Shown in pieces: positions 1 through 8,681 of a stretch of DNA of 45,737 nucleotides (its first letter is position 1; every line of letters begins with the position of its first letter). The position numbers and the translations under genes are program-made. The notes beneath the pieces were generated by a model. It was not told the DNA's origin. It searched no databases and worked only from the letters and a program-made list of their open reading frames with translations. The DNA comes from Methanobacteriaceae archaeon (GTDB lineage Archaea > Methanobacteriota > Methanobacteria > Methanobacteriales > Methanobacteriaceae): contig DAHVOW010000012.1 of the NCBI GenBank assembly GCA_027318585.1, positions 1 to 45,737 on the forward strand, in the 5' to 3' direction.

Positions 1-70
1 TTAAAGCCTTTATTCATTTAATAAGCAAATATTATCAATTTTAAAATACCATTAGTACTTAGTAGTTGTA

Positions 71-95
71 TTTACACTTGAAATGTATGTCTCAC
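71..95 (+). repeat. ORB repeat 1
   Basis: This repeat reads TTTACACTTGAAATGTATG and then TCTCAC. It is a full-length copy of the origin repeat, with the ACAC variant of the core. It should be a binding site for the Orc1/Cdc6 protein encoded at 491. Confidence 0.8.
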
Positions 96-122
96 TTTTA
101 TGGTTCCAAGTACTGTTCATTT

Positions 123-147
123 TTTACAGTTGAAATGTATGTCTTAC
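123..147 (+). repeat. ORB repeat 2
   Basis: The core is TTTACAGTTGAAATGTATG followed by TCTTAC. It is identical over 25 bp to repeat 3 and begins 52 bp after repeat 1. Confidence 0.8.
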
Positions 148-178
148 TCCCATTCATCACTACTTTGAACTTTCATTT

Positions 179-203
179 TTTACAGTTGAAATGTATGTCT
201 TAC
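179..203 (+). repeat. ORB repeat 3
   Basis: This is an exact 25-bp copy of repeat 2, starting 56 bp after it and in the same orientation. Confidence 0.8.
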
Positions 204-231
204 TCCTAAATTTCTGGCCATGACACCTATT

Positions 232-256
232 TTTACAGTTGAAACTAACCCCTCCC
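232..256 (+). repeat. ORB repeat 4 (mini-ORB)
   Basis: The core TTTACAGTTGAAA is kept, but the downstream TGTATGTCTTAC part is replaced by CTAACCCCTCCC. It is therefore a mini-ORB rather than a full ORB. It starts 53 bp after repeat 3. Confidence 0.75.
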
Positions 257-283
257 ACACCAATCTATATATGGTATGGTGAA

Positions 284-308
284 GTTACACTTGAAACGCA
301 CCTTATAC
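284..308 (+). repeat. ORB repeat 5 (mini-ORB)
   Basis: This copy reads GTTACACTTGAAACGCACC. The core is kept and the 3' half has diverged. It starts 52 bp after repeat 4 and is the copy nearest to orc1/cdc6. Confidence 0.75.
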
Positions 309-490
309 TGTAAGTCGGGGGATGATGTTTTCTAAAAAAGGGGCCTATATTCCAATGATACCTACTCATAACTAGTTTAGTTTCCCCTTTCTAAGTTAAT
401 ATTACCATACTCCAAGAATATCTCAATATTGACTGGACTTATATCTGTTGAGTGAGTAAAATTTCAATGTTTTAATAACCGGTGGTTTTA

Positions 491-1636
491 ATGAACATAT
501 TTGAAGAATTGGGTGAAAAAAAATCTATTTTTAAATGTAAAAAATATTTGGATCATCGTTTTTTACCAGACTACCTACCACACCGTGATGAACAAATCAA
601 ATCAGTGGCCAAATACTGGATCGAAGCGTTGGGAAATGTAACACCACCAGATGTCACGATTTATGGTAAAACAGGCACTGGAAAAACTGCCGTAGCTAAA
701 TTTGCCAAGAAACAATTGGAACAAGTAGCCCGGGATAAAAATGTAAATGTTCGGGTGGAATACATCCGTTGCACAGATTATACTACTGAATATCAAGTTA
801 TTGCTCGTTTATGTCAACAGATGGGGCAGGATGTTCCTTATCGTGGTTGGACTAAAGCAGAAGTGATCCATGCTTTCCGTAATCTTTTTAAAAAGAACGT
901 TTTTGGGAAGAATTTAATTCTGATAATTATCCTGGACGAAATTGACATACTTCTTAAAAATGATGGTGATGGTCTTCTATACACCCTTACTCGAACCGAA
1001 AATGTTTCTATAGCATCTATAAGTAACTACGTTGAATTTAAGCAATTTATTAAACCACGGGTTAAAAGTAGTCTCAGGGATCGAGAGATCGTTTTCCCAC
1101 CTTATAATGCTCAACAACTGGTTGACATCCTTGAAGAGCGTACAAAATTATCTTTCAACAAAGGATCACTTGAAAATGAGGTTATACCTCTCTGCGCGGC
1201 CCTAGCTGCCCGGGAAGAGGGGGATGCCCGTTACGCTTTAGATCTCCTACGTACATCTGGTGAACTGGCCGATGAGAAGGGAACCGAAATCGTCCACGAA
1301 GACTATGTAAGGGAAGCCAAGGATAACATTGAGCATAATAAAGTAACAGATATTGTAATGACCCTCCCCAGCCAGCAACAGAAGGTTTTGGAGTCTTTAC
1401 TGTACCTTACCAATAATAAAGAAGAAATTACTAGTGGCAGACTCTACGATGTATATAAAGACATCACTAAGGGTGACTCTGTTTCCTACCGGCGTATATT
1501 TGATTTCATAAATGAACTGGAAATGTTGGGACTGATATCTACCAAGACGGTCTCCAGAGGACGGGGTAAAGGACGGACCAATATCATTGACCTGCAGTGT
1601 GACACCCATCTTTTAGAAGATGCCATGTGGCAGTAA
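491..1636 (+). CDS. orc1/cdc6: Orc1/Cdc6 origin recognition initiator
   Basis: This AAA+ initiator binds ORB repeats and loads the MCM helicase. In the 381-residue protein the Walker A motif GKTGTGKT is at residues 59-66 and Walker B LDEID is near 148-152. The C-terminal third is a winged helix ending in an RGRGKGRTN segment. The sequence closely resembles MthCdc6-1 (MTH1412) of Methanothermobacter as I remember it. I chose the ATG at 491, which gives MNIFEELG and has GGTGG six bases upstream; the GTG at 482 overlaps that site. The ORB array immediately upstream fits binding of its own origin and possible autoregulation. It converges with pyrB, 14 bp away. Confidence 0.96.
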   Translation: MNIFEELGEKKSIFKCKKYLDHRFLPDYLPHRDEQIKSVAKYWIEALGNVTPPDVTIYGKTGTGKTAVAKFAKKQLEQVARDKNVNVRVEYIRCTDYTTEYQVIARLCQQMGQDVPYRGWTKAEVIHAFRNLFKKNVFGKNLILIIILDEIDILLKNDGDGLLYTLTRTENVSIASISNYVEFKQFIKPRVKSSLRDREIVFPPYNAQQLVDILEERTKLSFNKGSLENEVIPLCAALAAREEGDARYALDLLRTSGELADEKGTEIVHEDYVREAKDNIEHNKVTDIVMTLPSQQQKVLESLLYLTNNKEEITSGRLYDVYKDITKGDSVSYRRIFDFINELEMLGLISTKTVSRGRGKGRTNIIDLQCDTHLLEDAMWQ

Positions 1637-1650
1637 AACAAATATTTTTT

Positions 1651-2565
1651 TTATTTAATTAAAGACTTTAAAAGTGCCATACGCACTGGTACTCCATAGA
1701 AAGCCTGCTGGAAGTATTTTCCGTAGGGTGTGTCATCTACATCAGGAGCTATTTCATCAACCCTGGGCAGAGGGTGCATCACCATGGCTTCACTATTTTT
1801 CAAAAGCTCTTTATCAATGGTATAAGCCCCCTTGATCTTCAAGTATTCCTGGGGATCTGGAAAACGCTCTTTTTGGATTCGAGTGACGTAGAGAACGTCT
1901 ACGTAGGATAAAACATCCCTTATTTCACTGGTCTCTTGGACGGTGACCCCGGCTCCACTGAGATCTTCCATTATTTCCCGTGGCATTTTCAGCTCCGGTG
2001 GTGATACGAAGCTCATCCGAGCCCCAAACATGGCCAGGGCGTAGGCCAGGGAGTGCACTGTTCTACCATATTTTAGATCACCCACCAGGGCTACGTGAAG
2101 ATCCCTGATGTTACCCAGCAACCGTTTCATAGTGTACAAGTCCAGCAGGGTCTGGGTTGGGTGCTGGCCAGCCCCATCTCCGGCGTTGATAACCGGTACA
2201 TCCACGATATCCGCGGCTAGACGGGCGGTTCCTTCCATGTTATGTCGCAATACCAATGCATCAGCATATTCGCCCACAGTACGTACCGTATCGGTAAGTT
2301 TTTCACCCTTGGTGGCACTGCTAGTTTTCGCCTCAGCAAATCCAATGGTACTTCCTCCCAATCGTTTCATAGCTGCTTCAAAGGATAATCTGGTACGGGT
2401 GGAGGGTTCATAGAACATCATGCCCAGTAGTTTTCCGGATAAAATATCGGACGATTCCTGGGACCTAGCGATAGGCTCCATCTTCTCAGCAATTCGTAAT
2501 ATGTACTTAATATCATCCTTACTGAAATCTCTGATGGAAATGATGTCCCTTTGACTGAAAACCAT
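1651..2565 (-). CDS. pyrB: Aspartate carbamoyltransferase catalytic subunit
   Basis: PyrB joins carbamoyl phosphate and aspartate to give carbamoyl aspartate, the first committed step of pyrimidine synthesis. The 304-residue protein has the carbamoyl-phosphate motif STRTR at residues 55-59 and HPTQT at 135-139. It also has the aspartate-loop region typical of ATCase (VTRIQKERF) rather than the OTCase form seen in argF at 24753. The ATG at 2565 has an AGGAG site close upstream. The regulatory subunit gene pyrI is not adjacent, so it must be elsewhere if present. A duplicated 16-bp sequence near its probable transcription start may be an operator. Confidence 0.96.
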   Translation of the reverse strand: MVFSQRDIISIRDFSKDDIKYILRIAEKMEPIARSQESSDILSGKLLGMMFYEPSTRTRLSFEAAMKRLGGSTIGFAEAKTSSATKGEKLTDTVRTVGEYADALVLRHNMEGTARLAADIVDVPVINAGDGAGQHPTQTLLDLYTMKRLLGNIRDLHVALVGDLKYGRTVHSLAYALAMFGARMSFVSPPELKMPREIMEDLSGAGVTVQETSEIRDVLSYVDVLYVTRIQKERFPDPQEYLKIKGAYTIDKELLKNSEAMVMHPLPRVDEIAPDVDDTPYGKYFQQAFYGVPVRMALLKSLIK

Positions 2566-2598
2566 ACTATCTCCTAAGATTAACTTAACCGATCAAAT

Positions 2599-2631
2599 CC
2601 TTAATCTTAAACCTTCCTTAATCTTAAACCT
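2599..2631 (-). promoter_or_regulatory. Tandem 16-bp direct repeat in the pyrB leader
   Basis: Two exact copies of CCTTAATCTTAAACCT (plus-strand sense) lie at 2599-2614 and 2616-2631, one base apart. On the minus strand they sit between a plausible TATA element (about 2648-2660) and the pyrB start codon. They would therefore cover the transcription start or early leader. This fits an operator or a leader-RNA element. No regulator is known from the sequence. Confidence 0.4.
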
Positions 2632-2683
2632 CGGTACCTTTTTTGGTTTATATCTTAAATAATAATTTAACTTTACCCCGGAT

Positions 2684-3412
2684 TCATAACTTCCGGGCAA
2701 ATGTCAAATATCCGGTGTGACCAGTCATCCTGGTTTTGGGACGAGTACCCTTGTTTTTAACTTCTATTCCCCTTACCAGACATTCTAAGGTTTCAATATT
2801 GGAAAAACCAACCCTTTTCAGTACATGATGCAGGGTAATTACTTGATCCACGAAGGGAGTATAGGTTGCCAGGAATCCTCCAGTTTTAAGTGCACTAAAT
2901 GCATTTTCTACCACCATCCATGGTTTGGGCAGATCAAGGAATACCAAGTCCAGATCCTTCTCTGCTAAGTTTAGTGTTAAGTCTTGGCACTTCACTTTCA
3001 CGTTTTCAAAACCGAATCCTTCAATGTTTCGCTTGGCTATCTCTGCAAAGTCTTCTCTTATCTCGTAACTGTAAACCATACCCTCCGGACCCACCAGGTT
3101 AGCAAGAAATATGGCACTAGCTCCCGCCCCAGTACCAGCGTCCAGAACCCGGCATCCACAGCCGATTCCAGTGTAAGCAGCCATGATACCCATATCTTTA
3201 GGTAAAATTATGGAGCATCGTCTTTCCATCAAATCTATGCAGTCGTTGATGTTGGCATCAAGAACCGTGTATTTCTTCCCCAGATGGGTATTTAAAACAT
3301 CACCTGAAGAGCTTTTTTTAATTTCTTCTTTTTTTATGTAGCCAGCATCGGTATGCAGGTCATCAGAGCCTGCCAGGTACTTTCTTCCCCGGGCATCTAT
3401 TAATATACGCAT
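2684..3412 (-). CDS. trmI: tRNA (adenine-N1)-methyltransferase, TrmI family
   Basis: Archaeal TrmI methylates N1 of adenines 57/58 in the tRNA T-loop using S-adenosylmethionine. The N-terminal beta domain (residues 1-75) is followed by a Rossmann fold. That fold has the SAM-binding loop DAGTGAGAS at 91-99 and the catalytic-site motif DLPKPW at 160-165, a TrmI hallmark. The length of 242 residues is slightly short of the usual 250 or so. The ATG at 3412 has an AGGATTGATGAT leader. It is 28 bp downstream of hef on the same strand and probably shares its transcript. pyrB follows after 118 bp with its own likely promoter. Confidence 0.88.
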   Translation of the reverse strand: MRILIDARGRKYLAGSDDLHTDAGYIKKEEIKKSSSGDVLNTHLGKKYTVLDANINDCIDLMERRCSIILPKDMGIMAAYTGIGCGCRVLDAGTGAGASAIFLANLVGPEGMVYSYEIREDFAEIAKRNIEGFGFENVKVKCQDLTLNLAEKDLDLVFLDLPKPWMVVENAFSALKTGGFLATYTPFVDQVITLHHVLKRVGFSNIETLECLVRGIEVKNKGTRPKTRMTGHTGYLTFARKL

Positions 3413-3440
3413 TGATCATCAATCCTTTAAAAAATATTAA

Positions 3441-5651
3441 TTATATACTTCTGTTTAGTTTAAATTCTGATTCCAAGACTTCCCTTATTTTTTCAGCTAT
3501 TTTTTTACCAACACCCTCCACTCTCTGCAGATCTTCAAGGCTGGCCTTCATAACTCCTTCCACGCTACTGAATTCTTCCAGCAGTTTCCGCGCCGTCACC
3601 GGACCCACTTGGGGTAGTGATTCTACGATGAATAGTTGCTGTTCTTCCAGTGTTAATGGCTTTCTTTCGGTTCTGGTCTGTATACTGCGGGGGCCCTTTT
3701 CCATTTCCCTAAGAGCCAGGCGGTGAATCATTGCTGCTGTGTCCTCCGGGGATCTGGTGGGGATTATGGGCAGACCAAAATCCACAGCGAGACTGGCTAA
3801 CGCTCCACGGATAGCATTGGGGTGTAAACCTCCGCTGTAAAGATCAGCTCCCTCCAAGATTATAACCGGTCTCTGGAAGCTTTCCACCATATCTTTAGCC
3901 TGTTTATGTAGCCTTTTGTCAATTATAGATCCTACAAAGTCCCGGGTACTTTTTCTCTCCACAGCCACCTCGTTTCCCACCTGGTAGTCGGCCACTGAAA
4001 GACTGGTGGTAATTACCTTAGCCCCTAGTCGATGTAATTCACGAGAAACCCCTGATTTAGCTTCTCTATGGTCAACGTAAACCACTGGCTTCTCCGCTTC
4101 AGGGACCAGCTTCACCTGTTCAGGAACGATATCCACTTTCTGTTCAAAATCCCTGGTAAGCTGATTTTTCATCCGCCTCTCCTTATACTGACTAGAATAA
4201 TAATAAGACTCGTCTCGAGTCCCTTTAGTTATGAGTATAATCATCCGTCCTTTACTTTTCCTACCGGTCCTTCCACGTCTCTGTATCATCCTTATTTCAG
4301 ATGGAACTGGCTCGTAGAGAATTACCAAATCCACGGAAGGTATGTCCATACCCTCCTCTGCCACGCTGGTGGAGACCAAAACTTGGTAACTTTTCATCCG
4401 AAACGCTTTTATAATCTCTTTTTGTTCTTTCTGACTCAGTCCCTTTTCTTTTTCCCTAGAAGCCTGGCCGAAGAATTTAACGGCTCTGATATCTTCTTCC
4501 TGGCATTTACGGTAAATTTCATTAATGGTGTCCCGGTACTGGCTGAATATTATGATCTGCCGATCTTCCTGGAGCTCTTTTTTCAGAATCTCCATTAATT
4601 TCTTCATTTTAGGATGATCTAAACCATTTTCTTGGGCTTTTTTGGTTAAATAAACGGCAGTTTTAAATTCTTCATCCTTTAGCAAACCTTTAGCAGCCTT
4701 GGTATTCTTTTTAGATAGACGTTGAAAGTATCCATTTAAATTACGTATCCCCTGGGTCTCCAAAAGTTCTAGGGAATGTAAAATACTGAAAACAGCAGTT
4801 AACACTGAAATTGCAATTAAACAATCTCTAGAAGGTTGTGCACTTCTGGATATCCTGTTCTGAACCCTATTACGAGCCCTTAGAATGTCTCGTTTACTTA
4901 CTTGGGAAATGGACTTGATGATTCCCATTTTCTTCAAACCCTTCAACCTTCCTTTTAGTGCGCCTTCTAAATGGCCCTTTATTTCTTTCTGTTCAGGGGC
5001 TAATTCCACTCGCACCCAGCCCACCTCAATGGGATTGAAGTAAGGCTTTACATCAGAATCATCCTCATTTTTGACTACCACATCCCTTATAAAGAGATTT
5101 TCGCATACAGATTTAATTTTTTCTTCATCCCCACCAGGGGAAGCAGTTAAACCTAGAATTAATGGATTTTTAGCAGTGCTCTGGTAATTGTTGGCCAGGA
5201 ATACATAAGCATAGGAACCCGTTCCCCGGTGGCATTCATCAAAAACTAGTAGGGATACATTCTCCAGCGAGTATCTTCCAGCAATAAGATCGGATTCAAT
5301 GGTCTGTGGAGTGGCTAAAATTATGTTTGCTTCTTCCCAACGTTTTGACCTTTCCTTGGGATTCACCGCCCCGGTTAAGACGCTACTGGTGGCCTTGAGG
5401 AACATGCGAAAACTTTCCTCATGCTGTACTGCCAGGGGTTTGCTGGGAGCGACTACCAGGACTTTACTTTCCGGATAGTTCTTTAAACGTTCAGCAGCTA
5501 CCAGGGCAGCTATAATTGTTTTTCCCAGAGCAGTGGGGGCCACGATCATACTATTACCCTTTCTAAGGACATCAGCAGCTAGAACCTGCTGGTAAAGCCT
5601 TGATTCAATCTTCTCTGGGTAGATGAGGGGGTGCTCTATCCATTTACTCAT
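3441..5651 (-). CDS. hef: Hef: fork-structure helicase/XPF-family nuclease
   Basis: Hef processes stalled or branched replication forks and is the archaeal relative of FANCM and XPF. Counting from MSKW, an SF2 helicase has Walker A APTALGKT at 38-45 and DECH at 138-141. The RRGRTGR helicase motif VI follows. The C-terminal half carries the XPF nuclease signature with V-ERKSTRDF near residue 565, then two helix-hairpin-helix motifs (LPQVGPVTARKLL and VEGVGKKIAEKI). Both activities look intact in 736 residues. The start is uncertain: ATG 5651 gives MSKWIEHPLI, while a TTG at 5666 would add five residues. Neither has a strong ribosome binding site. Confidence 0.95.
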   Translation of the reverse strand: MSKWIEHPLIYPEKIESRLYQQVLAADVLRKGNSMIVAPTALGKTIIAALVAAERLKNYPESKVLVVAPSKPLAVQHEESFRMFLKATSSVLTGAVNPKERSKRWEEANIILATPQTIESDLIAGRYSLENVSLLVFDECHRGTGSYAYVFLANNYQSTAKNPLILGLTASPGGDEEKIKSVCENLFIRDVVVKNEDDSDVKPYFNPIEVGWVRVELAPEQKEIKGHLEGALKGRLKGLKKMGIIKSISQVSKRDILRARNRVQNRISRSAQPSRDCLIAISVLTAVFSILHSLELLETQGIRNLNGYFQRLSKKNTKAAKGLLKDEEFKTAVYLTKKAQENGLDHPKMKKLMEILKKELQEDRQIIIFSQYRDTINEIYRKCQEEDIRAVKFFGQASREKEKGLSQKEQKEIIKAFRMKSYQVLVSTSVAEEGMDIPSVDLVILYEPVPSEIRMIQRRGRTGRKSKGRMIILITKGTRDESYYYSSQYKERRMKNQLTRDFEQKVDIVPEQVKLVPEAEKPVVYVDHREAKSGVSRELHRLGAKVITTSLSVADYQVGNEVAVERKSTRDFVGSIIDKRLHKQAKDMVESFQRPVIILEGADLYSGGLHPNAIRGALASLAVDFGLPIIPTRSPEDTAAMIHRLALREMEKGPRSIQTRTERKPLTLEEQQLFIVESLPQVGPVTARKLLEEFSSVEGVMKASLEDLQRVEGVGKKIAEKIREVLESEFKLNRSI

Positions 5652-5735
5652 GTTTATGATTATCAAGCCGGTTTCATATAATGGTGTTGAAACCCACCAC
5701 TAAAGAAAAAGTATTTAATTTTATTTCAAAAAATT

Positions 5736-6926
5736 TTATTTAAAGTACAGCAAGTTTTCTAAGTCATCGTAGACTACTTCCAGGCCGCACATACTGGGGA
5801 CGTAAATAGCAGCCTTAGCAGAGTTAACCCCAATTACCTGGTAGTCCAACTCTTCGATGGGTGCCACCACCATACAAGTATCAGTTACCACTTTTCCACC
5901 AGCTTTTTCAATGGCATCAGTATAGCCCATTCGGTCTGCGGCGGCCTTAACCAGGATGGAAGTGCAAACCCACAAATCATTATCCAAATTTTTTCCATTT
6001 AATAGGCTTGCTACTTCCCCCACCTCGTCCAGGGACGCGTGGGGACATCCTAAGCAGATCAGGTCCGGTTTTCTAGGACTGGAAGATAGTTTTTCTCGAA
6101 CCTCACGGATATCACTCTCTTCCACAGTCATAAGTTCCACATCCCCCACTTCCAAGCCCCGCATGGCCAGGTGATATTCGGGGGTGATGTCCTGCACATG
6201 GTAGAGAGCCACGGAACCGGAGGAAGCCAGAGATGCTCCTAGACTTTTTAAGTCGTTGGGGCCAGGTTTATTTATCATCTGGAAATATGGCACTCCTCCT
6301 CCCACTTCTTTACCAACCAGATAACCGAGAGCCCCAAAATCAGCTCCTTTTAATTCGGTTTTTACTTCCACCACCGTACTGGCTTTTCGGCCGGATTCCA
6401 AGTGATATCCATACAGGGGGGTCCGACCGCAGATGGCTGCTGAAAGTGCTCCAGGACCCCCTTCACGATTAGTACGGGCCCCAATAACAGAATTCGCATA
6501 ACAAACAGCGGACGACTCTGACCAGGCAATGTGACTGCCCAGGATAGGGAGGTTACTGGCCAAATATGGTGTGCAGGTGCATGTGGTAGTGATTCCCATC
6601 TTCTGATAGGCGGCCACGATTCTTAGCTGTCTTTTGGTGAACTCTTTGGAGAATCCCAGTTCCTGCCAGTGATCCAGATCCACACCGGCGGGGTTAAGAG
6701 TGGAGGGCACCCTTACCCTGGCACTCTGAGCCATTTCTTCTAAAAATTCCAGGCCAGCATCTCCAATGGTTTTATATGACACCCCAGATATCTGGGCGGA
6801 GGTGATTTCCACCATTTTTTCGGCCTGGTAGATGTCTCCCAGGGCTACCAGGATCTCCATACTCTTTTGAACAGCGGGCCCATATTGGCCCTGGTACATT
6901 TTTTCCTCTTCTGAGGTCAGATACAT
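5736..6926 (-). CDS. Aconitase X large subunit; probable phosphomevalonate dehydratase
   Basis: This protein belongs to the aconitase X (DUF521) family. Biochemical work on other archaea showed that the large and small AcnX subunits together dehydrate 5-phosphomevalonate in the modified archaeal mevalonate pathway. Lipid synthesis is therefore the likely role here. Visible features include the N-terminal MYLTSEEEKMYQGQYG block and conserved cysteines in TCTCTPYLA, CLGCPHAS and DTCMV that could hold an Fe-S cluster. The 396-residue length is normal. ATG 6926 is chosen because AAGGTGA lies just upstream and overlaps the alternative GTG at 6935. The small-subunit gene is not nearby. The enzyme class is more secure than the substrate. 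Confidence 0.85.
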   Translation of the reverse strand: MYLTSEEEKMYQGQYGPAVQKSMEILVALGDIYQAEKMVEITSAQISGVSYKTIGDAGLEFLEEMAQSARVRVPSTLNPAGVDLDHWQELGFSKEFTKRQLRIVAAYQKMGITTTCTCTPYLASNLPILGSHIAWSESSAVCYANSVIGARTNREGGPGALSAAICGRTPLYGYHLESGRKASTVVEVKTELKGADFGALGYLVGKEVGGGVPYFQMINKPGPNDLKSLGASLASSGSVALYHVQDITPEYHLAMRGLEVGDVELMTVEESDIREVREKLSSSPRKPDLICLGCPHASLDEVGEVASLLNGKNLDNDLWVCTSILVKAAADRMGYTDAIEKAGGKVVTDTCMVVAPIEELDYQVIGVNSAKAAIYVPSMCGLEVVYDDLENLLYFK

Positions 6927-6951
6927 GCAGTTCACCTTATAAAGTCAGTGT

Positions 6952-8313
6952 TTAAGATGATATCTGGCTTTTAACCATATCGTCCACCAGATTCTTGAAG
7001 TTTTCCAGATCCCGGTAGGGGATCATGGCACCAGCTGCTATATTATGTCCTCCACCAGCTCCATTGAAATTATTGGAAGCCTGTTCCATGGCCAGTCCCA
7101 GATTCACTCCCTTCTCGGTCATCTGAGTGGTGGTACGGGCTGAGACTTTCACGTCCTGGTGTAAACGGGCTAGGGTTAGCACCGGTTTTTCTGAATTTAG
7201 GATGCCTAATTCCAATCCTACACTGGCCAGGGTCCCCAGGATGCTCTTACGCTTCTTGTCTTCAGTGTAAATACACTGTATGTGTTCCATTTCCTGGCCA
7301 CCTTCCTTCCTGATCCATTCCAGGCCAGAGAGCAAGCGGTCCTGGTAGCGGTGGAGTAATTCCATTCCTTCTTTGAGTGCCGCATCCCGATCCCCCAGAC
7401 AGATACTCATACCTACCGTGTGTTGTTTGCTCTTTCCACACGCATCTAGAATTCTAGAATAATCTTCTATACTCCGTAATGGTGGTTTTTCATTAATCAA
7501 GGCATACACAGTTCCTAGGATCTTCGGATTCAACTTGACCAACTCTTCTCGCAGGATGTCCTTTTCTTCATTGGCCAGATCAGAGAATTTAATCCCATAA
7601 GAAAGCCCTAATTTCTCTAAAAATCCCTGACTACCCTCCAGGTCACCTGAAACACCGGCGAGAGCAGGATTGAATGTGTAGGACAAGGCCTTGTAAAGTG
7701 GTTCTTCATCCTTGTAGGCCAGCTTCAGATCTTCATAGATCTCAATAACACCCGCTTCCTGTCCTTCCTGTAAGATGGTCTGATTCACACCCTGAAACCC
7801 GTTTTGTCCCTGCATGTCCCCCATTGCTCCGGCCAGAGCTATACCTGTTAACTCTGGATTGTCCAGGGAACGGACTGAGAGGTAGGTGACACCGGAGGCG
7901 CTCACATCCCGGGTGCCGTCCATTCCAAATAGATGAGGATTCACGTGCACCAGATTTTCATATTTGTCTCCGGCGGCGTCCATGGTCTGGTGGTGGTCAG
8001 CAATAATGGAGTCTCCGTGGAGTTTACCTATACGCTCCACGTAGGCACTTCCCATATCGCAGAAAAAGAATAATTTGTATTTTTCCTGGCTAAGACGTTT
8101 CAAAATGTCATCTTTAAGCCGGGGGACTATGGTAACATGAAATTTACCTTTACGTTTGGCTATGGCGTTGCATATTACTCCTGCAGCGGAGATGCCGTCG
8201 GCATCATTGTGGGAGATTACTCTCACCACATGATCCCGTTTAAGGTGTTTCTCCAAAAGTTGGCAGGCTTCTTCAGCCCTACTTAACAAGTAGTGCTGCC
8301 TTTTTTGGTTCAT
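6952..8313 (-). CDS. recJ: RecJ-like DHH phosphoesterase/exonuclease
   Basis: This is a single-strand nuclease of the DHH family related to bacterial RecJ; archaeal members associate with GINS and the replisome or act on RNA ends. In the 453-residue protein motif I is SHNDADG at 34-40, motif II is FCDMGS near 84-89 and motif III is IADHHQ near 104-109. The DHHA1 C-terminal GGGHNIAAGA ends the protein. The chosen ATG at 8313 has AAGGATGGAG upstream and overlaps the end of rps15 by 35 nt. A GTG at 8343 is possible. It follows rdgB and rps15, a common archaeal gene order that also includes KEOPS genes. Confidence 0.9.
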   Translation of the reverse strand: MNQKRQHYLLSRAEEACQLLEKHLKRDHVVRVISHNDADGISAAGVICNAIAKRKGKFHVTIVPRLKDDILKRLSQEKYKLFFFCDMGSAYVERIGKLHGDSIIADHHQTMDAAGDKYENLVHVNPHLFGMDGTRDVSASGVTYLSVRSLDNPELTGIALAGAMGDMQGQNGFQGVNQTILQEGQEAGVIEIYEDLKLAYKDEEPLYKALSYTFNPALAGVSGDLEGSQGFLEKLGLSYGIKFSDLANEEKDILREELVKLNPKILGTVYALINEKPPLRSIEDYSRILDACGKSKQHTVGMSICLGDRDAALKEGMELLHRYQDRLLSGLEWIRKEGGQEMEHIQCIYTEDKKRKSILGTLASVGLELGILNSEKPVLTLARLHQDVKVSARTTTQMTEKGVNLGLAMEQASNNFNGAGGGHNIAAGAMIPYRDLENFKNLVDDMVKSQISS

Positions 8314-8680
8314 ATCTCCATCCTTGAGGTAGCACACCTTCACGCACGTAGTACTTAACCAATCTACGGATTCGGGACTCCATGAGCTGCAGACCCCGAC
8401 GGGTGTGCAGATCTTTGGGGTTTTCCTCCAAGTGGTCCCTGACGTTAACTGCCTTACGAATAAGGTTCATCAAGTCCTCCGGATATTCCAATCCCTGATC
8501 ATTTTTTTCCAGGATTTGGGTTATTTTCATCCCGGTCACGGCTTTCACGTCAGGAATTCCGTACTGGTCTCTAAGTATTACTCCAATTTTACTAGTGGAG
8601 TTACCTTCCTTGGTCAGTTTCAGTATCAGTTCTTCAATCTCTTCAGTTGAGTATTCTATCCAATCTGGCTCGGCAGCCAT
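8279..8680 (-). CDS. rps15: 30S ribosomal protein uS15
   Basis: This small-subunit protein binds 16S rRNA in the central domain. The 133-residue sequence has the archaeal uS15 core, including GVILRDQYGIPDVKAVTG, the EENPKDLHTRRGLQLMESRIRRLVKYY helix and the ending GVLPQGWRYEPKKAALLV (each recognised in part). It lacks the basic HARRRGKSGS extension seen in many archaeal uS15 proteins, which seems usual for Methanobacteriales. The start at 8680 follows GAGGTGATTAGA, a strong ribosome binding site, so the upstream start at 8704 is unlikely. It sits between rdgB and the recJ-like gene and overlaps recJ. Confidence 0.96.
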   Translation of the reverse strand: MAAEPDWIEYSTEEIEELILKLTKEGNSTSKIGVILRDQYGIPDVKAVTGMKITQILEKNDQGLEYPEDLMNLIRKAVNVRDHLEENPKDLHTRRGLQLMESRIRRLVKYYVREGVLPQGWRYEPKKAALLVK

Positions 8681-8681
8681 T

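Larger units (their letters stand above)
1..490. other. Replication origin region (oriC-like) upstream of orc1/cdc6
   Basis: This gene-free, AT-rich stretch lies directly upstream of orc1/cdc6, the usual place for an archaeal origin. It holds five copies of an ORB-type repeat with core TTACASTTGAAA, all in the same orientation and pointing toward orc1. They start at 71, 123, 179, 232 and 284. Between the last repeat and the gene are about 180 bases of AT-rich DNA that could hold the orc1 promoter and an unwinding element. In known archaeal origins ORBs often flank the unwinding element in inverted orientation. An opposing set, if it exists, would lie left of this window. The origin call rests on repeat type and gene context. 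Confidence 0.85.

Noticed and set aside
1..308. The repeated 25-mers near the window start as a CRISPR array
   Set aside because: The repeats have the Orc1-binding core, the spacing is short and regular, and they stand next to orc1/cdc6; there are no cas genes.
4068..4598. 176-codon frame antisense to hef
   Set aside because: It lies wholly inside the clear helicase/nuclease gene, and its translation has no domain character.
5685..5700. GTTGAAACCCACC upstream of hef as another mini-ORB
   Set aside because: Only about nine bases of the core match, and the TTACA part is missing.
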